Assembly: GCF_900100695.1 (NCBI RefSeq)
Contig: NZ_FNCF01000001.1
Coordinates: forward strand, 526,060-590,059
Reading direction: 5' to 3'
Length of the DNA stretch: 64,000 bases
From: Klenkia brasiliensis
Lineage (GTDB): Bacteria; Actinomycetota; Actinomycetes; Mycobacteriales; Geodermatophilaceae
Shown one piece after another: positions 26,071-34,936 of this stretch. The translations under genes and the position numbers were made by a program. The notes under the pieces are model-generated. The model was not told where the DNA came from. It saw only the letters and a program-made list of their open reading frames with translations, and searched no databases. Positions within the stretch are counted from its first letter, which is position 1; every line of letters begins with the position of its first letter.

Positions 26071-27555
26071 ATGACCAGCACGGCCCGCACCGACCGGGAG
26101 GCCCGCCCGGGCACCGGAGCCGACGGCGGACGACGGCGGTGGCTCGTGCTCGCGGTCGTCGCGCTGGCCCAGCTGATGGTGGTGCTGGACGCCACCATCG
26201 TGAACATCGCGCTGCCCACCGCGCAGGCCGACCTCGGGTTCGGCGACGACAGCCGCCAGTGGGTGGTCACCGCCTACGCGCTGGCGTTCGGGTCGCTGCT
26301 GCTGGTGGGCGGGCGGCTGGCCGACCTGGTGGGCCGCCGGCCGGTCTTCCTGGTCGGGCTGGTCGGGTTCGCGCTGGCGTCGGCGGTGGGCGGCGCGGCC
26401 GACGGGTTCGGGCTGCTGGTGGCCGCGCGCGGCGCGCAGGGCGTGTTCGGCGCGCTGCTCGCCCCGGCCGCGCTGAGCCTGCTGACGGTCACCTTCACCG
26501 ATGGCCGGGAGCGCGGGCTGGCCTTCGCCGTGTTCGGTGCGCTGTCCGGGGCGGGCGGGGCGATCGGCCTCATCCTCGGCGGCGCGCTGACCGAGTACCT
26601 GTCCTGGCGCTGGTGCCTGTACGTCAACGTGCCGATCGCCGTGCTCGCCGTCGTGGGTGCGCTGCTGTTCCTGCCCCGCTCGGGCGGGCGGGCGGGCGGG
26701 CCGGGGATCGACGCCCCCGGTGCGGTGCTGAGCGTGGCCGGCCTGGTGGCCCTGGTCTACGGCCTGGCCAGCGCGGAGACCGACGGCTGGTCGGCCGGGT
26801 CGACGCTGGGGTTCATCGCGGCCGGCGTGGTCCTGCTGGCGGTCTTCGTGGTGGTGGAGACCCGCGTCGCCCACCCGCTGCTGCCGATGCGGGTGGTCAC
26901 CGACCGGGCCCGGGGCGGTGCGTTCCTGGCCGTGGGGGTCGTCGGCGCCGGCATGTTCGGCGTCTTCCTCTTCCTCACCTACTACCTGTCCACCGTCCTG
27001 GGGTACGCGCCGCTGCCCACCGGCGTGGCCTTCCTGCCGCTGATCGCCGGGATCACGCTGTCGGCGCAGACCTCCCCGGCGCTGGTCACCCGGATCGGGG
27101 TCAAGGTGCCCATCGCCGCGGGCTTCGCCGTCGGTGCGCTGGGGCTGCTGGTCTTCACCACGCTCGGCACCGACAGCGGCTACTGGACGCAGGTCTTCCC
27201 GGGGCTGGTGGTCACCGGCCTGGGCATCGGGCTGGTCATCGCGCCCGCCTTCAGCGCGGCCACCCTGGGCGTGCAGGCCTCCGACGCGGGGGTGGCCTCG
27301 GCGGCGGTGAACACCTTCCAGCAGATCGGCGGGTCGATCGCCACCGCCGTGCTGTCGGCGCTGGCCGCCGCGGCCGCCTCCGACGCGCTCGCCGCCGACC
27401 CGTCGGCGCCGCTGCAGGCCGCGGTGACCAGCTACACGACGGTGTTCGCGTGGTCGGCCGGCATCTTCGCGGCGGGTGCGCTCGTCTGCGGGCTGCTGCT
27501 GCCGCACGGCGCCGTCCGCACCGACCCCGACGCCGCCCCGGTCGTCGGGCACTGA
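26071..27555 (+). CDS. MFS drug exporter, DHA2 (EmrB/QacA) type
   Basis: 494 residues, ATG 26071 behind GGAGGA (26062-26067). About fourteen membrane segments. Segment 1 holds the DHA2 motif LDATIVNIALPTAQ, loop 2-3 the MFS motif A (GGRLADLVGRRPVF), and segment 5 motif C-like GAGGAIGLILGG. The role is proton-driven export of hydrophobic or cationic compounds; the actual substrate is unknown. Regulated by the divergent TetR gene. The end is convergent with dnaX, 16 bases apart. Confidence 0.92.
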   Translation: MTSTARTDREARPGTGADGGRRRWLVLAVVALAQLMVVLDATIVNIALPTAQADLGFGDDSRQWVVTAYALAFGSLLLVGGRLADLVGRRPVFLVGLVGFALASAVGGAADGFGLLVAARGAQGVFGALLAPAALSLLTVTFTDGRERGLAFAVFGALSGAGGAIGLILGGALTEYLSWRWCLYVNVPIAVLAVVGALLFLPRSGGRAGGPGIDAPGAVLSVAGLVALVYGLASAETDGWSAGSTLGFIAAGVVLLAVFVVVETRVAHPLLPMRVVTDRARGGAFLAVGVVGAGMFGVFLFLTYYLSTVLGYAPLPTGVAFLPLIAGITLSAQTSPALVTRIGVKVPIAAGFAVGALGLLVFTTLGTDSGYWTQVFPGLVVTGLGIGLVIAPAFSAATLGVQASDAGVASAAVNTFQQIGGSIATAVLSALAAAAASDALAADPSAPLQAAVTSYTTVFAWSAGIFAAGALVCGLLLPHGAVRTDPDAAPVVGH

Positions 27556-27571
27556 CGCCGGGCGCGCCCGG

Positions 27572-30130
27572 TCAGCTGTCGATCGGGTGCGCCCCCAGCT
27601 GGGTGCGCAGCAGCTGCAGCGCGGCCTGCTCCGGGTCGACCGGCGGCGGGGCGTCGCGGCCGTCGGCCGGGTCGGCGGACCGCTCGGCCATCAGCTCGTC
27701 GGCCTCGGCGCTCTGCGCGGCGTGCTGGGCCTGCTGGGTCTCCTGCGCCGACGGCGGCGGCCCGCTGCGACCGGCCGGGCCCGACGGCGGGGCCGTCCCG
27801 CCGTCGACCACGGTGGCCACCCGCCACCGCACGCCGAGCAGCTCGTTGAGCGCCTCGCGGATGACGTCCTTGTTCAGGTCGTCGCCGAGCCGCCGGGACA
27901 GCGCGGGCGAGGTGGTGGACAGGGTCAGGACGCCGCCGGTGAGGTCGTGCACCTGGGCGTTCTTCAGCAGCGCCTCGGTGGTGCGCTTGTGCCGCTTGAC
28001 CACGCCCATCAGCTCCGGCCAGATCCGCCGGACGTCGGTGGTGGTCAGCTCGCCGTCGCCGGGCTGCTGGTCGGGCGGGTTCGCCGACACCAGCGGCATC
28101 GGCTCGCCGCCGCGGGGCGCGGGGTCGTGCTCGGCCGCCGCGCGGGGCTCCTCGTCGGGGCGCTGCGAGCTACCCGGGCGGGGTGCCCGGCTGTCCTGGG
28201 CCTGCTCGGCGGGGCGCGGCGGCGGGGCCCGACGGGGCGGCTCGGCCGGGCGCGCCGGGGCCGAGCGCGCGGCGGGCCGCGCGGGCTCGGGCCAGTCCTC
28301 GTCGTCGGTCGGCTCGGGCGGCAGCGGGATGTCCGGCTCACCGGTGGCCACCCGCTGGGTGCGGGGAGCGGGCCGCTCCTCGGCCGGCGCGGACGGCGGG
28401 GCCGCCGGCGCCGCGGGCCGGGCGGACCCGGGCGCCGCGATCTCCGGCCAGCCGTCGACCTCGGGGGGAGCCGCGGGTGCGGGCACCGACGCGGCCGAGC
28501 CGGGCGCCGCGATCTCGGGCCAGTCGTCGTCCGCCGCGGCCCCGCCGCCGGGGGCCGCCGGGGCCGAGGTGGCCGGGGCGGACGCGGCCGGAGCGGAGGT
28601 GGACGCGGCGGGGGCCGGCCGAGCCGGCGTCGAGGGCGCCGGGGCGGACGCGGTCGCCGCAGCCGGGGACGGCGCGGCCGGCCGGTCCTCGGCCGCGGGT
28701 CGGCCGGCCGTGCCCGGTGCGGCGGGGGCAGCAGCGGGCTCGGCGGCCGCCGCCGGGCGGGGTGCGGACTCGGCCGCCGCCGGGCGCGGGGCGGCCTCGG
28801 CCGCGGGGCGGGCCGGGGCCGTCTCGGCGCGGGCCTGCGAGGGCCGCACGTACTCCCGCCGTGCCCCCTGGTCCCGGGGGGCCGGGGCCGGTGCGGCCGC
28901 CGGGGACGGGGTGGCGGCGGGCGCCGGCGCGGGGGCGGGATCGGCCGAACCGCCCGTGTGCTCCCCGGCGATGGACAGCCGGCGCTCCAGCCGCTCCAGG
29001 CGCTGCAGGGTGGCCGCGGCCGACCCGTCGACGCCGGGCAGCAGCATGCGGGCGCAGACCAGCTCGAGCAGCAGCCGGGGCGCGGTGGTGCCGCGCATCT
29101 CGGTGAGGCCCTCGTGCACGGTGTCGGCCAGCCGCGACAGCGTGGCCGCGCCCATCGCCTGGGCCTGCCGGCTCATCAGGTCCAGCCGGTCGGGCGGGCA
29201 GTCGAGCAGGCCGTTGCCGCCGGCCTCGGGCACGGCGTCGAGCACGATGAGGTCGCGGAGGCGGTCGAGCAGGTCGGTGGCGAACCGCCGCGGGTCGTGG
29301 CCGGCCTCGACCACCCGGTCGACGGCCTGGAACACCCCGGGCGCGTCGTGCACGGCCAGCGCGTCGACGGTCTCGTCGAGCAGGGCGTCGTCGGTGACCC
29401 CGAGCAGCCCCACCGCGGTGCGGTAGGTGACGCCCTCGGGCCCGGCGCCGGCCAGCAGCTGGTCCAGGATCGACAGCGAGTCGCGCACCGAGCCGCCGCC
29501 GGCCCGGACCACCAGCGGGAAGACCGTCTGCTCGACGACGACGCCCTCGCGCTCGCAGGTGTCCTCCAGCAGCTGGCGCAGCGTCGTCGGCGGGACCAGC
29601 CGGAACGGGTAGTGGTGGGTGCGCGACCGGATGGTCGGCAGCACCTTCTCCGGCTCGGTGGTGGCGAAGACGAAGACGAGGAACTCCGGCGGCTCCTCGA
29701 CCACCTTGAGCAGGGCGTTGAAGCCCTGCGTGGTGACCATGTGCGCCTCGTCGACGATGTAGACCTTGAACCGGCTGTGCACCGGGGCGAAGAAGGCCCG
29801 CTCGCGCAGGTCGCGGGCGTCGTCCACACCGCCGTGGCTGGCCGCGTCGATCTCGATGACGTCGATCGAGCCCGGGCCGTCGGGGGCGAGCGCCACGCAG
29901 GAGGTGCAGACCCCGCACGGGGTCGAGGTGGGGCCCTGCTCGCAGTTCAGCGACCGGGCCAGGATGCGCGCCGAGGACGTCTTGCCGCAGCCGCGCGGCC
30001 CGCTGAACAGGTAGGCGTGGTTGATCCGGCCGGCGTCGACCGCGTTCACCAGCGGCGCGGTGACGTGCTCCTGCCCGACCACCTCGGCGAAGGTCGCCGG
30101 GCGGTACTTGCGGTAGAGCGCCAATGCCAC
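27572..30130 (-). CDS. dnaX: DNA polymerase III subunit gamma/tau
   Basis: 852 residues from GTG 30130. AAA+ ATPase domain: Walker A SGPRGCGKT (43-51), zinc-binding Cys63, Cys72, Cys75, Cys78, Walker B DEAH (127-130), sensor 1 FATTEPEKV. The clamp-loader lid and collar domain run to about residue 370. About 330 residues of Pro/Ala-rich linker follow, then a C-terminal tau-like domain (TDVRRIWPELMGVVKRHKRT; ALNELLGVRWRV). In the linker the motif DxWPEIAAPGSA occurs twice (28494-28535, 28424-28465) with a decayed third copy (28267-28305). A TAGCCT -10 at 30137-30142 makes the transcript leaderless. Confidence 0.96.
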   Translation of the reverse strand: MALALYRKYRPATFAEVVGQEHVTAPLVNAVDAGRINHAYLFSGPRGCGKTSSARILARSLNCEQGPTSTPCGVCTSCVALAPDGPGSIDVIEIDAASHGGVDDARDLRERAFFAPVHSRFKVYIVDEAHMVTTQGFNALLKVVEEPPEFLVFVFATTEPEKVLPTIRSRTHHYPFRLVPPTTLRQLLEDTCEREGVVVEQTVFPLVVRAGGGSVRDSLSILDQLLAGAGPEGVTYRTAVGLLGVTDDALLDETVDALAVHDAPGVFQAVDRVVEAGHDPRRFATDLLDRLRDLIVLDAVPEAGGNGLLDCPPDRLDLMSRQAQAMGAATLSRLADTVHEGLTEMRGTTAPRLLLELVCARMLLPGVDGSAAATLQRLERLERRLSIAGEHTGGSADPAPAPAPAATPSPAAAPAPAPRDQGARREYVRPSQARAETAPARPAAEAAPRPAAAESAPRPAAAAEPAAAPAAPGTAGRPAAEDRPAAPSPAAATASAPAPSTPARPAPAASTSAPAASAPATSAPAAPGGGAAADDDWPEIAAPGSAASVPAPAAPPEVDGWPEIAAPGSARPAAPAAPPSAPAEERPAPRTQRVATGEPDIPLPPEPTDDEDWPEPARPAARSAPARPAEPPRRAPPPRPAEQAQDSRAPRPGSSQRPDEEPRAAAEHDPAPRGGEPMPLVSANPPDQQPGDGELTTTDVRRIWPELMGVVKRHKRTTEALLKNAQVHDLTGGVLTLSTTSPALSRRLGDDLNKDVIREALNELLGVRWRVATVVDGGTAPPSGPAGRSGPPPSAQETQQAQHAAQSAEADELMAERSADPADGRDAPPPVDPEQAALQLLRTQLGAHPIDS

Positions 30131-30170
30131 GGGCCGAGGCTACTGGCCGGCACCGACATCCCCGGTGCGT

Positions 30171-30200
30171 CCCGTCGGCACCGGGCGGGGTGCCGACGGG
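30171..30200 (-). terminator. Hairpin terminator after the YceI gene
   Basis: A perfect 12-bp stem (CCCGTCGGCACC and complement) with a six-base GC loop lies 15 bases past the YceI stop and before the dnaX promoter. No T-run, as is usual in high-GC actinobacteria. Confidence 0.65.
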
Positions 30201-30214
30201 GCGCGGTCACCCGG

Positions 30215-30883
30215 TCACTGCACGAGCGACAGGAAGAACTCCACCGACCCGCTGTCCTCGACCGACACGAAGCCGAGGTCGGGCGGGGTGATGTCGTAGT
30301 CGGCGAAGGCCACGGGGATCGAGCCGGACGCCTGCACGCCGTCAGCGGTGCGCACGACCGACAGGTCGACGGTCACGTCCTGGGTCACCCCGCGCACGGT
30401 GAGCGTCCCGTCGACCGGCACCGTCACCGGCGTCCCGGTCAGCTCGGGGAGGTCCACGGCCTGGTCCACGGCGAAGGTGGCGGTCGGGAAGTCCGCGACG
30501 TCGACCACGTTCTCCCGGAAGTAGGAGTCGCGGCGGTCGCTGTCGGTGGCCACGGAGGCCATGTCGACGTCGACCTGGGCCGACTGCAGGTCCCCGCCCG
30601 AGACGACGACCGAGCCGCTGACCTGGTCGGTCGTGCCGGCGACGGTGACGTCGGCACCGTTGAGCACCTCGTCGACCCGGTAGCCGGCCGACGACCCGGC
30701 ACCGACGGTCCAGGTGCCGTCGGTGACCTCGGACAGCGGGGCGTCGGACTCCTGCACCTGCACGGTCTGCGCCGGTGCGGCGTCCTCCTGGAGGGCGGCG
30801 TACACCAGCGGCCCGGCGACGGCGCCGACCACGACGACCCCGGCCAGGGTCCCGGCGATGACCCACGTACGACGACTCGGCAT
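30215..30883 (-). CDS. YceI-like domain protein with N-terminal membrane anchor
   Basis: 222 residues from ATG 30883 with GAGGAG nine bases upstream. Residues 7-30 (TWVIAGTLAGVVVVGAVAGPLVY) are one membrane segment. The lipocalin-like YceI domain fills about 55-222 (GTWTVGAGSSAGYRVDEVLN; FRENVVDVADFPTATF; LTVRGVTQDVTVDLSV). YceI proteins bind isoprenoid-type lipids in a closed barrel. Anchoring rather than secretion is the common actinobacterial form. It is a single-gene unit between a divergent esterase and its own terminator. Confidence 0.88.
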   Translation of the reverse strand: MPSRRTWVIAGTLAGVVVVGAVAGPLVYAALQEDAAPAQTVQVQESDAPLSEVTDGTWTVGAGSSAGYRVDEVLNGADVTVAGTTDQVSGSVVVSGGDLQSAQVDVDMASVATDSDRRDSYFRENVVDVADFPTATFAVDQAVDLPELTGTPVTVPVDGTLTVRGVTQDVTVDLSVVRTADGVQASGSIPVAFADYDITPPDLGFVSVEDSGSVEFFLSLVQ

Positions 30884-31035
30884 GCGGATGAGCTCCTCTG
30901 CTTGAAGGTTCATGCAGTGAACCAGCCGAACCCGTGAGCGAGCTGTGCACCCACGGAACGACGGGCGGCGCGGGCCGGTTCCCCGCCTCCGCCACGCCCT
31001 TGACCTCCGCTCGTGGCGCCGATCACAGTGCACCC

Positions 31036-32556
31036 ATGACGACGGCGCAGGGGGTCCCCGTGGAGGTCCAGGTCACCGGCGGCACGGTGCGCGGCGTCGA
31101 CGAGGGCGGGGTGAGCCGGTTCCTCGGCGTGCCGTACGCGGCCCCGCCCTTCGGCGAGCACCGAATGGCACCGCCGGCGCCGGTCCAGCCGTGGGGCGGC
31201 GTCCGCGACGCCTCCGCCTACGGGCCCACCGCACCCAAGGGCGACTACCCGCCGCAGTACCAGCCGTTGCTGCCCGAGCAGGTCATCCCGGGCGAGGAGT
31301 GCCTCAACCTCAACGTCTGGACGCCGACCGACGCGGTGGGCACCGGCCGGCTCCCCGTGCTGGTGTGGGTCCACGGCGGGTCGTTCATGAACGGTTCCGG
31401 GTCGGTCCTGGAGTACGACGGCACCGCGTTCGCCCGGGACGGCGTGGTCTGCGTGACCATCAACTACCGGCTCGCCGCCGAGGGCTTCCTGTTCACCGAC
31501 GGCGACGCCGGTGCCGGGAGGGCGAACCTCGGCCTGCAGGACCAGGTGGCCGCGTTGCGCTGGGTGCAGGAGAACGTCGCGGCGTTCGGCGGTGACCCGG
31601 CCCGGGTGACCGTCGCGGGCGAGTCGGCGGGCGCGATGAGCGTGACCACGCTGCTGGCCATGCCCTCCGCCGAGGGCCTGGTCGCCCAGGCGATCACGCA
31701 GTCCGGCGCCGCCGCGCACACCCTCACCCCGGAGACCGGCCGACAGGTCGCGGCGACCCTGGCCGACGCGCTCGGCGTCGCCCCCACCCGCGAGGCGATC
31801 GCCGCGGTCCCGCTGGGCACGCTGGTCGAGGCGGCCTCGGACCTGGTCGTCGAGGTGCAGACCGCCCCCGACCCGGCGAGGTGGGGCTCGCTGGCGCTGA
31901 GCCTGCTGCCGTTCGCCCCGGTCGTCGACGGCACGGTGCTGCCCCGGCACCCGCTGGAGGCCTTCGCCGCGGGCGCGTCGGCCGGCGTCCGGGTGCTGGT
32001 CGGGTCCAACCGCGAGGAGGCCCGGCTGTTCCTGGTCGCACCCGGCGCCATCGACCTGGTCGACGAGCCCACCCTGGTCGGGGGTGCGGGCGCCTACGGC
32101 CTGCAGGCGGAGGGCCTGGACCTGTACCGGCGCAACCGGCCGGGTGCCTCGCCGGGCGACGTGCTGGCCGCCGTCGTCACCGACTGGTTCTTCGCCGTCC
32201 CGGCGATCCGGCACGCCGAGGCACGCGAGGCCGGTGGGGGCACCACCTGGGCCTACCGGTTCGATTGCCCGCACCCGGCCGAGAACGGCGGGCTCGGCGC
32301 GGCGCACGCGGTGGAGATCCCGTACGTCTTCGCCACCGCGCACCAGCCGTCGGCCCACCCGCTGGCCGGCGCGTCGCCGTCCGACGACGTGGTCGCGACC
32401 GCCCACGGCACGTGGGTCGCCTTCGTGACCACCGGCGACCCGGGGTGGGCGCCCTACACCTCCGCGACCCGGACGACGGGTGTGCTGACCGAGCGGGTGA
32501 GCGTGGTCGACGACCCGGACGGCGCCGAGCGGGCGGCGTGGGACGGGATCCGCTGA
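31036..32556 (+). CDS. Type-B carboxylesterase
   Basis: 506 residues from ATG 31036; an upstream frame from 30934 is not needed by the family. Alpha/beta hydrolase of the para-nitrobenzyl esterase type: FLGVPYAAPPFGEHRM near the N-terminus, oxyanion motif WVHGGSFMNGSG, nucleophile Ser197 in AGESAGAMS, acidic residue region NREEARLF, catalytic His in AAHAVEIPYVF. No signal peptide, so a cytosolic ester hydrolase of unknown substrate. The only disulfide-type Cys are ECLNLN and VVCVTIN, so it is not the secreted eukaryotic-like form. Confidence 0.92.
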   Translation: MTTAQGVPVEVQVTGGTVRGVDEGGVSRFLGVPYAAPPFGEHRMAPPAPVQPWGGVRDASAYGPTAPKGDYPPQYQPLLPEQVIPGEECLNLNVWTPTDAVGTGRLPVLVWVHGGSFMNGSGSVLEYDGTAFARDGVVCVTINYRLAAEGFLFTDGDAGAGRANLGLQDQVAALRWVQENVAAFGGDPARVTVAGESAGAMSVTTLLAMPSAEGLVAQAITQSGAAAHTLTPETGRQVAATLADALGVAPTREAIAAVPLGTLVEAASDLVVEVQTAPDPARWGSLALSLLPFAPVVDGTVLPRHPLEAFAAGASAGVRVLVGSNREEARLFLVAPGAIDLVDEPTLVGGAGAYGLQAEGLDLYRRNRPGASPGDVLAAVVTDWFFAVPAIRHAEAREAGGGTTWAYRFDCPHPAENGGLGAAHAVEIPYVFATAHQPSAHPLAGASPSDDVVATAHGTWVAFVTTGDPGWAPYTSATRTTGVLTERVSVVDDPDGAERAAWDGIR

Positions 32557-32573
32557 GGGCTGCCCCGGACATG

Positions 32574-32666
32574 CAGGGACCCCCCGCACACCCGCCAGAG
32601 CCCGCTTATCCTTGCTGCCTTCCGGCCCTGGGGAGGTTCACGGGGTGACGCCGCACGAGGGGTCTG
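32574..32666 (-). ncRNA. ffs: Bacterial small signal recognition particle RNA (4.5S type)
   Basis: About 93 nt on the minus strand. It contains the apical SRP hallmark AGGGCCGGAAGGCAGCAAGG, including the GGAA-type tetraloop and the asymmetric-loop bases that bind Ffh. The ends pair (5' AGACCCC with 3' GGGGGGUCC). A TAGACT -10 at 32673-32678 ends six bases before the proposed 5' end, which fixes the start independently. The RNA scaffolds Ffh-FtsY for membrane-protein targeting. The gene lies 50 nt after tRNA-Ser(GGA) on the same strand. Confidence 0.92.
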
Positions 32667-32672
32667 CGGAGG

Positions 32673-32678
32673 AGTCTA
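32673..32678 (-). promoter_or_regulatory. -10 element of the SRP RNA gene
   Basis: TAGACT on the minus strand, a good TAnnnT match, six to seven bases before the expected 5' end of the SRP RNA. Confidence 0.5.
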
Positions 32679-32716
32679 GAGGACGCCCCCAGGTCGACGG
32701 AGCCGGGGACGTGGAG

Positions 32717-32801
32717 CGGAGGATGGGAGATTCGAACTCCCGAGGGCTTGCACCCAACCCGCTTTCCAAGCGAGCGCCATAGGCCACTAGGCGAATCCTC
32801 C
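32717..32801 (-). tRNA. tRNA-Ser (anticodon GGA)
   Basis: 85 nt without CCA. Acceptor GGAGGAT pairs with ATCCTCC, discriminator G. The anticodon loop TTGGAAA is closed by CTCGC/GCGGG, giving anticodon GGA. A long variable arm confirms a class II serine tRNA; the T arm contains GTTCGAATC. CCA is not encoded. Confidence 0.95.
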
Positions 32802-32905
32802 AACGTGCGCGGGTCAGACTACCGGGCCCGGTGCAGCCGTGTGGTCGCCACCCCGTGCGCACGGCACGATCGGCCCCTGACGTCCCCTGCCGCCGGGAGC
32901 CCGCG

Positions 32906-33250
32906 ATGACCGAGACCGACCGCATCCGCCCCGAGGTGGTCGAGGCCATCGTGGCCGCGCTGACCGCGACCGACCCCGCCGGTCTGCCCGGGGACGCCAC
33001 CCGGGCCGAGAAGGACGCCGCCCGCGACCTGTTCTTCACCCGGACGGCGGCCGAGCGGGCCCAGCGCGACCGCCAGTCACGCGCCTGGGAGCTGCTGCTC
33101 ACCCGCAGCTACGACGAGCCGCCGACCTGGGCGCAGCTGTTCGACGACCTGCCCCCGGGCAGCGTGACCGAGCTGGGCGAGCTGCACGACGCCCTGCCGG
33201 CCGGCGCGCAGGCCGAGTACGACCGCCGCTTCGGGTCACCGGGCCGGTGA
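32906..33250 (+). CDS. Small conserved-looking hypothetical protein
   Basis: 114 residues from ATG 32906, mostly alpha-helical and acidic. I do not recognise a family. Notable segments are RPEVVEAIVAALTATDPAGL, DLFFTRTAAERAQRDRQSRA and WAQLFDDLPPGSVTELGEL. There is no signal peptide or membrane segment. Codon use with strong third-position GC matches its neighbours, supporting a real gene. It lies between tRNA-Ser(GGA) and the kinase gene, with 51 bases to the latter and no evident operon link. Confidence 0.6.
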   Translation: MTETDRIRPEVVEAIVAALTATDPAGLPGDATRAEKDAARDLFFTRTAAERAQRDRQSRAWELLLTRSYDEPPTWAQLFDDLPPGSVTELGELHDALPAGAQAEYDRRFGSPGR

Positions 33251-33288
33251 ACGGTCGCGCACAACGGGCCGACCTGCACCGACGCCGG

Positions 33289-33294
33289 TAGCGT
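33289..33294 (+). promoter_or_regulatory. -10 element of the Ser/Thr kinase gene
   Basis: TAGCGT ends seven bases before the kinase ATG, indicating a leaderless transcript. Confidence 0.5.
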
Positions 33295-33301
33295 CGAGGA
33301 G

Positions 33302-34888
33302 ATGACGCCCCCTGGCCAGGTCGGTCCCGGTTACCGGGTCGCCGGCCGCTACCTGCTCGCCGAGCGCATCGGCGGCGGCGGGATGGGCGCGGTGTGGGTG
33401 GGCACCGACGAGCGGCTGGGCCGCCGCGTCGCGGTCAAGCAGCTGGTGCTCCCGGTGGGGATCACCGACGAGTCCGCCCGCGAGCAGCGCGAGCGGATGA
33501 TGCGCGAGGGCCGCATCGCCGCCCGGATTAGCCACCCGCACGCCATCGCCGTCTACGACGTCGCCGAGGACGCCGGGGTGCCCTGGCTGGTCATGGAGCA
33601 CCTGCCCTCCCGCAGCCTGGCCGCGGTGCTCTCCGACGACGGCGTGCTGCCCGTGCTGCAGGTCGCCCAGATCGGCGCGCAGCTGGCCGACGCCCTGGTC
33701 GCGGTGCACGCGGCCGGGATCGTGCACCGCGACGTGAAGCCGGGCAACGTGCTGGTCGGCCGGGGCGAGAAGCTCGAGGGCCTGGTCAAGATCACCGACT
33801 TCGGCATCTCGCACGCGCAGGGCGACGTCAAGCTGACCCAGACCGGCATGGTCACCGGCACCCCGGCGTTCCTGTCCCCCGAGGTCGCCCGCGGCGAGAC
33901 CGCCGGCCCGGCCGGTGACGTCTGGTCCCTCGGCGCCACCCTGTTCACCGCGCTGGAGGGCCAGCCGCCCTTCGGCAGCAGCGGCAACTCCCTGGAGCTG
34001 CTCTACCGGGTGGCCGGCACCCAGCCCGACCGCCCGGTGCGCTCGGGTGCGCTGACGCCGGTGCTCGAACGGATGCTCACCACCGACCCCGCCGGGCGCC
34101 CGAGCATGACCGAGGTCCGCGACTCCCTGGCCCGGGTCGCCGCCGGGGACGACGGCGACGTCACCGCGGTGCTGACCGCCCGCACGCCGCTGCGGGTGGT
34201 GCCGCCCCCACCGGTCGACCCCACCCGCGTCGAGCTGCCCGCGCAGCAGGCCCCGCAGCAGGCCCAGCAGCAGGCCCCACCGCCCCACCGCACGGTCGTG
34301 ACCCCGCGCGCCGCCGCGAGGAGGTCCTGGCTGCCGGCCGGCGCGGTCGGCGGCGTCGTCATCGCCGCGCTGGCCGCGGGTGCCCTGTGGCTGAACCTGC
34401 GCGAGGACTCCGACAGCAGCGCTGCCGCGCCCACCTCCACCGCGGCCACCTCGACCCAGGCCGCTGCCCCGCCCCCGTCGGCCGAGGCCCCGACCACGAC
34501 GGCGGGGACGACGACGGAGGAGACCACCACGGCGCAGACCACCACCGAGGCCTCCCCCACCACCGGGGCCGACGCCCTCACCGCCGCCGACGTCGAGCAG
34601 GCGGTGACCGGCTACTACGCCCTGCTGCCGCAGGACCCGCAGAGCGCCTGGCAGCTCACCGGCCCGACCCTGCAGGGCGTGATCAGCCGCGGGGGCTACA
34701 TCTCGTTCTGGAACGGGTTCTCCGCGGTCCGGCTGGGCGCGGTGACCGCGCAGGAGGGGTCGCTGACGGCGTCGGCGCAGGTGACCTTCGTGGACCGCGA
34801 CGGCACCGAGCAGGTCGAGCAGCACCAGTTCACGCTGGTCCAGGGCCCGGACGGCCGGTTGCTCATGGACCGCGACGTCGCGGTCTGA
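33302..34888 (+). CDS. Transmembrane Ser/Thr protein kinase, PknB-type
   Basis: 528 residues. Kinase domain about 10-275: Gly-rich loop IGGGGMGAVW, ATP-binding Lys46, catalytic HRD (142-144) with KPGNVL, DFG (166-168), and GTPAFLSPE at the activation-loop end. A Gln/Pro juxtamembrane stretch follows, then one membrane helix (about 343-363), a Thr/Ser/Ala linker outside the cell, and a C-terminal extracellular domain of about 110 residues (ALTAADVEQAVTGYYALLPQ; YISFWNGFSAVRLGAV). That domain is not a PASTA repeat; it resembles small NTF2/SnoaL-like folds seen on other actinobacterial kinases and may sense a ligand. No phosphatase partner is adjacent. Confidence 0.92.
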   Translation: MTPPGQVGPGYRVAGRYLLAERIGGGGMGAVWVGTDERLGRRVAVKQLVLPVGITDESAREQRERMMREGRIAARISHPHAIAVYDVAEDAGVPWLVMEHLPSRSLAAVLSDDGVLPVLQVAQIGAQLADALVAVHAAGIVHRDVKPGNVLVGRGEKLEGLVKITDFGISHAQGDVKLTQTGMVTGTPAFLSPEVARGETAGPAGDVWSLGATLFTALEGQPPFGSSGNSLELLYRVAGTQPDRPVRSGALTPVLERMLTTDPAGRPSMTEVRDSLARVAAGDDGDVTAVLTARTPLRVVPPPPVDPTRVELPAQQAPQQAQQQAPPPHRTVVTPRAAARRSWLPAGAVGGVVIAALAAGALWLNLREDSDSSAAAPTSTAATSTQAAAPPPSAEAPTTTAGTTTEETTTAQTTTEASPTTGADALTAADVEQAVTGYYALLPQDPQSAWQLTGPTLQGVISRGGYISFWNGFSAVRLGAVTAQEGSLTASAQVTFVDRDGTEQVEQHQFTLVQGPDGRLLMDRDVAV

Positions 34889-34896
34889 GGACGCAG

Positions 34897-34929
34897 CGAG
34901 GGCGGCACCCTGGTCGGGTACCGCCCTCG
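34897..34929. terminator. Hairpin between kinase gene and tRNA-Ser(CGA)
   Basis: A nine-bp stem CGAGGGCGG/CCGCCCTCG extends inward through ACC/GGT pairs. It lies 8 bases past the kinase stop on the plus strand and past the tRNA 3' end on the minus strand, so it can terminate both. Confidence 0.6.
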
Positions 34930-34936
34930 GTCGCAC

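Noticed and set aside
28350-28960. Possible tandem DNA repeats or CRISPR-like array in the dnaX linker
   Set aside because: Pro/Ala codons give repetitive DNA, but there are no regular spacers; only the short WPEIAAPGSA protein motif repeats.
27476-30937. A 1153-codon plus-strand frame opposite dnaX
   Set aside because: Antisense shadow of dnaX; composition is Arg/Gly/Val-rich without any motif.
32606-32803. Short minus-strand frame over tRNA-Ser(GGA)
   Set aside because: It reads through the tRNA and SRP RNA genes and has no ribosome-binding site.
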